Shown in pieces: positions 55,673 to 64,000 of a stretch of 64,000 bases of DNA. A model generated the notes under the pieces. That model saw only the letters and a program-made list of their open reading frames with translations. It was not told where the DNA came from and searched no databases. Position numbers and translations under genes: made by a program. This stretch comes from Elephas maximus indicus (lineage: Eukaryota; Chordata; Mammalia; Proboscidea; Elephantidae), in contig NC_064820.1 of NCBI RefSeq assembly GCF_024166365.1, positions 61,915,501 through 61,979,500 of the forward strand. Reading direction: 5' to 3'. How positions within the stretch are numbered: the first letter of the stretch is position 1; every line of letters begins with the position of its first letter.

Positions 55673-57401
55673 TCAACCTGCTAAGTTGAATCTGTCACTA
55701 TAAAAGTCAACCTCTTCTACAACCTCTTCCACATAAGATAGTGTTGCTCTACCGTAATCCTTACCTCTCCTATCACTCCCACCACTGAAGATCTGATGTA
55801 CCTTCACATGGAGGCCACAACCACATTTGCCTAGGCCTTCACAGGTTTTAGCCTCTTCTATTTGTGCAAAAATATTCAACACCTCCCTCTGCTCATCTTG
55901 TCAGGCTTAAGAGTTCTTTCTATGCATAGTTTAATCATCACTAACTGAAGTTCTTGACCTTTCAAGTGTTCCAAGTAATAGAAACTTTTTTTTTTCCTTT
56001 TCAGATTCCTACTTTCAATCCCATACAATAGTCTTAAATACTTAGTTTCAGAAGTGAGATAATTGCTCATTCTATCCTAATATCTTCACTTTGTTGAAAT
56101 AAACTGTTGGACACTTCCAAAGAACAACATTCCTTGTATGTGCTTTAATTTGAATGAACTTATACCAAGATTTAATGGTAACCTGCTGATTCTTCATCAG
56201 GACGGTTAGATCTTTCTTACCATTAAATCTTGGTATAAGTTCATTCAAACAAAGTTTTACCTAATTAAAAAATTATGTCCTTTAATTAACTCCCACTACC
56301 TACCTTCTGTGATGCACTTGATTGTGAACATTTTTCCATTAGTATATATTTTCAATCAGTAACATGCCTATTTGGAGGAGCTACGTTCCTGTCTCTTGAA
56401 GTGCCCTGGATTGTTCCATAAGGATTCTTATTAGATGTTTGTAACGATATACTGAACTCTCAAGCTAATACATTTAGGGACTGCTATATTATTGACTTTT
56501 TTTTTTTTTTTATATTATTGACTTTCTTTGGTGGATGGGAATTGCCTTTCATATCATCTGTCCACTATCATGTATAATTATTCTGGAAACCCCTAAAATG
56601 CCTGAAATTTATTTCATCTTCTACATTATCTCTATCTACCTCTTACCTCTTCTTGTAATATCCATTATATGTGTTAGCTTTTTCCATCTACCTATTCCAG
56701 TAAAACCTCCCAACTGAAAGAAAGGGAAGTAGGGGATCTGTACACAAGAACCTAGGTCTGTAGCTTACATTACCCCAAATAAAAAGAAAATAAGGAAGAA
56801 CTTCTTAGGCAGTGAGATTTGCACGACTTTCGTCATGACCAAGAATGACTTCAGTAATTGTGTCCCAGATTACAGAAGCCTTCCACTCATTACTAATTCA
56901 ATGAGTATATTTAATAATAATAATAAACTCAATGAAAATATTTAAAAATAATAATTAAAAAATAAGCAAATGACTCAAAGTCAACCCAGGTCTTATTAGC
57001 TTAATATGGTTTGTAATTGGAGCAAGATCAATCATGTTTTTCTGGTTCTCGGGGAAGATAGCATCATAAAAACTCACTCTGGACCTGATATTATTTTTTA
57101 GGATTTCCAAAGGATAGACACAAAACTAGGCCTGGTCTAAGTTCATGGTAAGTAGGAATGGAAACAACCCAAGAATGCCATCTGCTGTACTCAGTGCTGA
57201 TTTAAAAAGATGAGAGTTCATACATTTTAAAAACTTTACTCAAATGGCAGACCGCTTCCAAATCTGGTAGTATCTTAACCATTCCCTTATCGCAACCAAA
57301 GCTAATTTTTTCTACCCTTTTTTTTCTCTACCTATCACAAGAATCCATCACCAGAGTAAAATGTTCCAAATCTAATCCTCCCTACTGAGACCCTGCCTTC
57401 A
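55673..57401. other. Unclassified stretch with a perfect inverted repeat
   Basis: No gene and no named repeat apart from the inverted repeat at 56149-56249. AAT-rich patches lie at 56911-56965. A 'tatattattgacttt' phrase is repeated around T-runs at 56484-56526. Confidence 0.4.
56149..56249. repeat. Perfect 33-bp inverted repeat with structured loop
   Basis: Positions 56149-56181 (starting tttgaatgaacttatacc, ending tttaatggtaa) are the exact reverse complement of 56217-56249. The 35-base spacer itself folds (cctgctga ... tcatcagg). Outside the arms, cttt/aaag could add four pairs after a small bulge. Transcribed, it would form a very stable hairpin. Origin unknown. Confidence 0.95.
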
Positions 57402-57452
57402 TATAGCCACATGGGATTGCCATGAGTTGGAATTGACTCCACGGCAACAGGT
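57402..57452 (+). mobile_element. AfroSINE 3' tail fragment
   Basis: 'gggattgccatgagttggaa' followed by 'ttgactccacggcaacagg'. The head is missing. Confidence 0.7.
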
Positions 57453-57520
57453 AAATGAAATTATCCACATTTACTAACTTGTTTCCTTCAGGTTTGCAAC
57501 TGAGACCAAAGCTCCCATCG

Positions 57521-57862
57521 TTGCTAGTTGCCAGTCAGGTAACCCCTGGTTTATGGCTACCCCATGCACAATGGAGTGAAATGTTACCCAGTCCTCCATC
57601 ATCCCATGATCGGTTGCAGATTGAATGCTTCTGATCCATAGGGTTTTCATTGGCTGATTTTTGAAAGTAGATGGCCAGGCCTTTCTAGTTCATCTTAGTC
57701 TGGAGGCTTCACTTAAACCTGTTCACTATCATAATAGCAACAAGTAAGTCTCCACTGACAGAAGGGTAATGGCTATACATGAGGTGCATTGTTGGGGAAT
57801 CAAACCTTGGTCTCCCTTATGGAAAGGGAAAATTCTACCACTGAACCACTGATGCACCTACA
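57521..57862 (-). mobile_element. tRNA-Gly/RTE composite SINE, minus strand
   Basis: The plus strand 'gttgctagttgccagtcagg' (tail), 'cattggctgatttttgaaag', 'cttagtctggaggcttcact', and 'ttctaccactgaaccactga' (reversed tRNA-Gly D-arm) match the reverse of 55327-55672. Confidence 0.82.
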
Positions 57863-58098
57863 AGGAATACCTTACCAGCACACAACTACAAACTAGTGAA
57901 ATTTGTTTTCAGGATGGGGCCCTTCTTGGTGTTTCCCTCTTGTTCATACCCTCCTTAACTCTTGTTGCTTTGTCCTCAAACTGCCAAGCACAGTTAAAAC
58001 CTGCTCTGATGGAAGGACCTGCATTTGTCTTACCTCTGTGTAAGTGAATGGAAACAGTATTAAAGTATCACCTATTTCAGGGCCACTTGCTCTTAATA
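57863..58098. other. Unclassified stretch
   Basis: No recognised feature between two SINEs. Confidence 0.3.
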
Positions 58099-58352
58099 GG
58101 AGCTCTGGCAGCACAGTGGTTAAGTGCTAGGCTACTAACTGAAAGGTTGGCAGTTAGAACCCACCAGCTGCTCCTCGGCAGAAAGTCTGCTTCCATAGAT
58201 TGATAGCCTTGAAAATCTAATGCAGCAGTCTGCTTCCATATAGCAGTCTGCTTCCATAGATTTATGGCCTTGGAAACCCTATGGGGCAGTTCTTCTCTGT
58301 CCTATAGCATCGCTATGGGTTGGAATCGACTCCTTGGCAATGGGTTTGGAAC
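58099..58352 (+). mobile_element. AfroSINE, long form, with internal triplication
   Basis: Head 'ggagctctggcagcacagtg' and tail 'gggttggaatcgactccttg' are normal. The internal 'gtctgcttccata' block is present three times (about 58188, 58230 and 58250), which makes the copy about 50 bp longer than usual. Confidence 0.9.
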
Positions 58353-58421
58353 TTTACAGTTTACAAACTGTTTCATGTTCATTGATTATTAGAAATTTTC
58401 ACAGTTCCTCAAGGTAGGTAT

Positions 58422-58619
58422 TGCCTGTCGCTGTCGAGTCAATTCCTACTCATAGTAACCCTATAGGACAGAACAGAACTGCCCCAAAGGATTTCCAAGG
58501 CTTTAATCTTTACAGAAGCAGACTGCCAAATTTTTCTCCAGCAGAGCAGCTGGTGGGCTTAAACTACGGATCTTTTAGTTAGTAGCCAAACGCTTAACTA
58601 CTGCACAACCAGAGATCCT
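58422..58619 (-). mobile_element. AfroSINE, long form, minus strand
   Basis: 'tgtcgctgtcgagtcaattc', 'agaagcagactgccaaattt', 'actgcacaaccagagatcct'. Confidence 0.9.
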
Positions 58620-58827
58620 TACGGTAAGCATTAGTAACTTCATTATACATAAACGCTTCAATGCATTGGCCCCGGTGACAGGGATAATAAGGGCCCAGAG
58701 CCTGGATCTGAGTTCATATATGTTTGATTAAAATTATTTCTGATAGAGTACACATGCCTTACAAGGGCTTAAAGCCTTAGTCTAGTTGGAAAAATCCTGA
58801 TGCAAATTTCAGGCAGGGAAAATTTGG

Positions 58828-59035
58828 TGAGTCTCTGGGCGGTACAAATGGTTAATGTGCTCAGCTGCTAACAAAAAGGTTGGAGGTTTGGGTCTACCCA
58901 GAGGCACCTTGAAAGAAAGTCCTGCTGATCAACTTCTAAGAAATCAGCCTCTGAAAACCCTACAGAGCACAGTTCTACTCTGACACATGTGGGGTTGCCA
59001 CGAGTTAGAGTTGGCTCTGTGGCAACTGTTTTTTT
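58828..59035 (+). mobile_element. AfroSINE, 'gagtctctgggcgg' subtype
   Basis: 'gtgagtctctgggcggtaca', 'tacccagaggcaccttgaaa', 'gatcaacttctaagaaatca', 'actctgacacatgtggggtt', T-rich end. The 'caacttctaagaaatcagcctctgaaaaccct'-type middle resembles the RTE 5' region. Confidence 0.9.
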
Positions 59036-59306
59036 GCTTTGTTTTTTGGGGGGTTTAAGATTTGATAAATAGGGAAATGTGAACATTCTGGAATCTATCA
59101 GACTTGGATGAATTTTATTTAATTTGATTGCCTGGTATGTCTTTAAAAATATCCCAATATAATTACCTGATACTAAGGTAATGAACAAAGGATTCAGATA
59201 CTCTATTTGATGGATAAGAGAAACTCCACTGGGTATTTTCTGGATAAAGCTCTTCAAGTCTGTCTTTTAGCTTGCAAGCCAAATTGAAGCCTAGTGTACT
59301 TCTTAA

Positions 59307-59479
59307 GGAAACCCTGGTGGCATAGTAGTTAAGTGCTACGGCTGCTAACCAAGAGGTCGGCAGTTCAAATCCACCAGGCACTCCTTGGAAGCTCCATAGG
59401 GCAGTTCTACTTTGTCCTATAGGGTTGCTATGAGTCGGAAACGACTCGACGGCAGTGGGTTTGGTTTTTTGGGTTTTGG
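59307..59479 (+). mobile_element. AfroSINE, short form, youngest-looking copy
   Basis: Nearly consensus head (ggaaaccctggtggcatagt), B box and tail (gagtcggaaacgactcgacg), with a T/G-rich end. Exact 11-bp duplication gtacttcttaa at 59296-59306 and 59480-59490. Confidence 0.97.
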
Positions 59480-59524
59480 GTACTTCTTAATGGGCAAAAA
59501 TATCTCTGTCCCAACTTTGTTTTC

Positions 59525-59690
59525 AAGTGCTGGTGGTACAGTGGTTAAGAGCTAAAACCGTTAACCAAAAGGTTGGTAGTTCGAATCTACCAGTTGCTCC
59601 TTAGAAACCCTATGATGCCGTTCTACTCTGTCCTGTAGGGTTGCTATGAGTCAGAATCAACTTGAAGGCAATGGCTATTTTTAATTTTTA
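59525..59690 (+). mobile_element. AfroSINE, short form
   Basis: 'agtgctggtggtacagtggt', 'ttaaccaaaaggttggtagt', tail 'gagtcagaatcaacttgaag'. The first bases of the head are diverged. Confidence 0.92.
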
Positions 59691-60094
59691 ACTTTATTTT
59701 CCTTCCTTCTCCCTTTCTTAGTGTTGCTTTTTGTCTCCCTATGTACCCTGGTTTTATTTGCATAAACCCCTCATGCTAAGCCCTAAGGTTAAGCCTTAAA
59801 TATTAACCTGTCATGAATAGCCTCCTCTAGCTTGCCCATTTCACCCTTCTGCTGTCCAATACCTGCTAGAGAAAAAAATAAGGCAAATTAACCTTTCAGC
59901 ATGTGGCTCGTGGTTTGGTCTGTGTGATTATAACTCCTCCTTAGTGTCTTTCAGAAATTATTAAGTGACACTTTCTATCTATATTGCCTTAGTGTTCAAC
60001 TCACTCTGGATAAGTTTGGAATGGCACTTTGAACATTATAGTAAATATTTCATGTAGTAACTGCTTAGTAGATTGTTGTTCTAATATTAATTAA

Positions 60095-60310
60095 ACTTTA
60101 TTAAGTAATTCCTATGCCTCATGATGCATAATAAATATACCAAATAGTCAACATAATGCCTTTGTAATCCTAGGAGGTCAGTGCTATTAACATCTTGTTT
60201 AGTAGGTGGTGAAACAGACTTGGAAAGGTAAGTTGGTTACCTAGAATTTCATGAGTAATATGTGGTAGACCCAGGATTTCAAACCCAACAATCTGACTCC
60301 ACTCTCCAGT
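60095..60310 (-). repeat. MIR SINE, minus strand
   Basis: 'taatcctaggaggtcagtgc', 'tattaacatcttg', 'agtaggtggtgaaacagact' and 'aagttggttacctagaattt' follow reversed MIR. Confidence 0.62.
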
Positions 60311-61337
60311 TTGTTATGGTTCATTTGAAGGCTGCCTAGTGGTGTGGAACACAGCAGCTCACATATAGGAAATGACTTAAAAATTAATTTATTACCTTAA
60401 AAGATCCTAGTGTTCAGCCTGAATTAAGGAATTTCTCTTGAAGTCTGTGTCATTTTAAAATGCTGCATTTGTACTGCATTTTAATTGTTTTCTGTCAATT
60501 TGTCACCAACATGGTATAGGCAGCTGAATATTTTATATTGAGCCCTGAAGCTGAGATGAGGTCTAGTGATACCCTTGGTGATAATCTTAGGAAAAGGGAT
60601 GTTTGCAGTGGAAAATCCAGAACTTCCTGTGGGCCTTGAGTTGCACCCTGACCTGCTCGAGGGTAGTTCTCACACTAGAAAAGGAAGTCCTGCCTGCTCA
60701 GGCATTTGGCAGAAAGCCCAATGAAACTGGCTTTGTTTTGGTGAGAACGGCTGATCTGTGAAGAATGCTTGCATACAGGGGAGATAAATAGGACATTTTC
60801 CAAGGTTCAGGTAACTGTAGGAACCTGTAAAGACAGCATTTTTGGAATATGTTTGCAGGATATTGGGGAGGGCAGGAGATATACCATTGGATGCCTGGGT
60901 GGGAGTTGACTGAAGTTTAATTTGTAGGCACCTGCAGGTTCTACAAGGGATCATTAAGTTTTTGTTTTGCAAAATTGGGATGAAATAACTGATATTGCTT
61001 ACCAATCTTCTATGTCTTTGTATTGCCTCTTATGCTGCAAGATTAAAGTAAAACAGTAAGGGAAATAATAATAGCTTCTGTGTATTGAAAACCTACGATG
61101 ACCTGAATTTTGAATGCCTATTTTTTTTTTTTTTTATAAAGGCACTGGTTTAACTGACATTTTAACAACTGTATTTTTATTCAAAGAACGTGCACTTTCT
61201 GCATTTGTTTCCCAACTGGACCCTCCTTCTGAAGGTATTTTTGTAAGCTTGGCTATGCCAATTTTTTTTTTTTTTTTTTTTTTTACATGTTGCCTTAAAA
61301 ACAAATTAACATAGTGTGCTCAAGAAAATATTTTGCC

Positions 61338-61400
61338 AGGAGGGTGGAGGGAGAGGGGGAAGAGGGAAGGGGGAATGAAGGAAAGGGGAGGAGGGAGGGC
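61338..61400 (+). repeat. GGGA-rich purine tract
   Basis: Continuous G/A-rich run (gggagagggggaagagggaa). It inflates a short open frame but encodes nothing recognisable. Confidence 0.85.
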
Positions 61401-61464
61401 CAGCTGGCAAACAAATGTAGAAGGCACATGTTCTTTGCATATTATGGCAATGTTCTCAAAGAAA

Positions 61465-61570
61465 CCTGTAGATTTCTATGCCCATTTTATATATTGAAGA
61501 GGAAATGTAAGCTCAGAAAAAATAATTTCTGAAGATCACATAGCTGTATATTATAGAATTGAGATTCTAT
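61465..61570 (-). repeat. MIR-like fragment, minus strand
   Basis: 'ttgaagaggaaatgtaagct' and 'tgaagatcacatagctgtat' resemble the reversed MIR core. Confidence 0.5.
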
Positions 61571-61626
61571 ATGTGTTTGTTTACTCAAGCCCATTTCAAG
61601 AATGGAAACATTTGCCAGTAACTAAT

Positions 61627-61795
61627 TGAAAACCCTGGTGGTGTTAGTGGTTAAGAGCTAGGGCTGCTAACCAAAAGGTTGGCAGTTTGAATCCACCAGG
61701 TGCTCCTCGGAAACTCTACAGAAGTTCTACTCTGTCCTATAGGGTTGCTATGAGTTGGAATCGACTCAACAGTAACAGGTTTGGTTTGGTTTAGC
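61627..61795 (+). mobile_element. AfroSINE, short form
   Basis: 'gaaaaccctggtggtgttag', 'gctgctaaccaaaaggttgg', tail 'gagttggaatcgactcaaca', end 'ggtttggtttggttt'. About 6 bases are missing before 'agttctactctg'. Confidence 0.95.
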
Positions 61796-64000
61796 ATATC
61801 ATATTCCCTACTCCCACTTACAGTATGGCCCCTGTAAGCATACTAAGTGTCAGTGAACTTCTCTTCATTAGGTAAACTGGAATGTTTTAGGTCCTGGGAG
61901 TAAACTACCTACTGTTTTTTATCATTTACCATAATCAAAGTATGCTGACTCACCATTTTCTCTGCCATGACCGTGGGAGATTGTACAACTCCCTATTCAA
62001 ATTAGAACTGGCTGCACTAGTCTCATTTGCAAGACAGAGTTTATGGTCATTATCAACCAAATGTCTGTCAGATTGCAGGTATGCAGACCAGCAATTTTAC
62101 ATGTTTATATTCCATAGGGTTACTCTTTTAGGCTGGGCTCCGTGTGTGGTGGTTGGAAGATAATTACAAATTTTTCAGGGTATCTCAAAGATCTAACTGA
62201 ATGTCAAGTTTCTCTTTATTTCATTAACTCACTGAGCCAAATTTGCTGAAAACTTTTATATTTCAGGTTTTAATATCCACTTTCGTTTATACACGATTTG
62301 ACACTACTTCAAACTCACATGAAGATATATAAATTCAGGTGAAACCACAGGTATTTATGGAAATTGCATTCCTGGATTAGCCTATTCAAAACCCTTTAGC
62401 CCTGAGAGATAGAATTTCATTCTAGATAGATTAGCTCCACTCAATCTATGAGTCCCAAATCCTAGTTTTTGGCAAAAGTCCCTTGAACAGAAACTCAATA
62501 TCGAGCCTCGCCCTTAAGCCTGACAAATGAGTCTTCTGTTTGGACTATAACATATACCTAAAGCAACGCATCTCAAATATTTTCACCGTTTAGGATATAG
62601 CCCAGGTTTTGTGGCTGTTACCAAAAACACCATAATTAAACCTTTTTGAGCAGCAGACACATGATTGTGTCCTGCCATCTTTCCATGGACAAATGACAAT
62701 TTCGCCTGGGATTTAAAGGTAGAGCTAATGTTACAATCAAATGAAGGGGAAGATAGAGTAACATCTACTACCTTAGTTGACAAGTCCTGGAATCAAAGCT
62801 TCTTAGTCTCATCATCATTCCTACGAAGTTAAAGAAATTGGAGGTGGTGCAAATTGCAGGATATTTGAGAAAAGACTGAAATGCCCTTCTTTACAATAAA
62901 CTATTTTTATGGTATGGTCTCAATGGTTCATTCACATGTCTGATGACTGACAGGGCATCCAGATGGCTAAGACCTCCTTTCATGAGAAATAGTTTCTGAG
63001 GAAGAAGTCACAGCTTGCTGTGGGAGAGTCAAGTAAACATGAGTTCAAATCCCAACTCTATCACTTATTAGCTTTGTGATCTTGAGATGTGACTAAAACT
63101 TCTCTGAGCCTCAGTTTGCTCATGTATGAGGTCAGGAGAGCAGGAAAACTTCATGAGAGGAGAGGAGAAGCACTACCGCCTTCTTTTCTGTGACCCCATA
63201 GATCTCTGGAAAGAGCCAGGACAGATAGAAAAGTTTGTATGCAAAACCAGCTGGACAATATTCCAGGTAAGGTAGCAGTATCTCAGGGCATCCTCTTCTG
63301 TGGCTTGAGGACTCCTTAGACAACGTGATGTCACAGATATAACCAGACTGAAGAATGCAGGAATGCAGCTAGGGACCTAAGCAAAAATGCTTCTATTCCC
63401 ACCTACTGAAATCAAGAGTAACACCAATTCTACTAAGTGGCGGCATCATTGATGAACTCTGTTCTCTTATAATCAATAAGTATTCTGTGGTGAAATAATG
63501 CTTCTACCACAAGTACAATGAAGACATACTCATATAAATATTAGACATGTTTTTAGATTTAAGTCAAATTTTTTTTTTATTTTGACATGTATTTTTTTAT
63601 CCTTTTCAAGTATGTGAATTAGTAAAAGGAGATGATCAGTTTAAAGTTTAACATAAATAGATATATGCAATATATTCTACAATGAACACATACTCAGATC
63701 TACATCAAGGAAACTAAACATAGAGATTTTATTTAGGTGCTCTTAAGGCTCGAACTAGAGAAAAGTGCAAGGCCCAGGTCTGTAAGAAAAAAAGGAAAAG
63801 TAGATTCCTGAATATGATCATAGACCAAGGTAAGTTCCTAGCCCAATTTCTTGGCACATGATTTTACTCAGGGTCACTCAAGAAGAAAATTGCATATATA
63901 CATGGCACTTTTCCCCTCTAGTGATAATCTGAAAGCAACTCTCCTTTTATAGTAGGCAAATGCCATGGAGTATATTTTGGAAGAAAAGGTTATGCTGCTT
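61796..64000. other. Unclassified stretch with one MIR
   Basis: Apart from the MIR at 62990-63140, I recognise nothing. Short frames on both strands lack protein features. Confidence 0.4.
62990..63140 (+). repeat. MIR SINE
   Basis: 'gagttcaaatcccaactcta', 'tcacttattagctttgtgat', 'cttctctgagcctcagtttg' match the MIR 5' half and core. Confidence 0.75.

Larger units (their letters stand above)
59691..61626. other. Unclassified stretch with MIR traces and homopolymers
   Basis: Two MIR-type fragments (listed separately), T-runs at 61120-61134 and 61262-61284, and a G/A-rich run at 61338-61400. No gene found. Confidence 0.4.

Overview
The window looks like a gene-poor stretch of mammalian nuclear DNA, most likely from an afrotherian and probably a paenungulate such as an elephant. 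The main evidence is the dense scatter of tRNA-derived AfroSINE copies, which share a head (about GGAAACCCTGGTGGCATAGT), A/B boxes and a tail (GAGTCGGAATCGACTCGACGG). BovB-type RTE LINEs and ancient mammalian MIR, L2 and MaLR repeats lie among them. I see no bacterial or organellar sequence, and no multi-exon gene that I can name. Almost every long reading frame belongs to a transposable element.

Layout. 1-3.5 kb: a tRNA-Gly/RTE composite SINE (minus), unclassified sequence, an L2 piece and an AfroSINE. 3.66-4.06 kb: DNA-transposon remnants, including a palindromic MER5-like element. 4.2-11.8 kb: a nearly full-length L1 in reverse orientation (3' UTR, ORF2, ORF1, 5' UTR), interrupted by an AfroSINE and a solo MaLR-like LTR. 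12.4-13.6 kb: a decayed class III endogenous retrovirus pol fragment (minus), followed by an RTE 3' fragment. 14-26 kb: AfroSINEs, MIRs, two more LTRs with exact 5-bp target duplications, and unclassified DNA. 26.77-30.07 kb: a full-length RTE with an 11-bp target duplication and a long reverse-transcriptase frame. 30-37 kb: L2/MIR, a fourth LTR, local AT-rich duplications and a cluster of SINEs. 37.27-40.46 kb: a second full-length RTE. 40.5-46 kb: L2, SINEs, an internally deleted RTE and a small CpG-rich block (about 44.7-45.0 kb) holding a signal-peptide-like mini-ORF. 46-64 kb: mainly unclassified DNA with MIR, L2 and SINE copies, a perfect 33-bp inverted repeat at 56.15-56.25 kb and a SINE cluster at 57.4-59.7 kb.

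How the parts work together. This is a community of mobile elements, not an operon-like system. The RTE LINE encodes the endonuclease and reverse transcriptase. At least three non-autonomous designs carry RTE-derived pieces: AfroSINEs with an RTE-like 3' tail; a 'gagtccctgggtgg' AfroSINE subtype that also carries a stretch resembling the RTE 5' region; and a tRNA-Gly SINE built from RTE 5' and 3' pieces. An internally deleted RTE at 43.9-44.3 kb has the intermediate structure. The most unusual items outside this network are the perfect inverted repeat near 56.2 kb and the CpG-rich mini-ORF near 44.9 kb. All coordinates of old repeats are approximate to roughly 10-20 bases, because they come from reading by eye.
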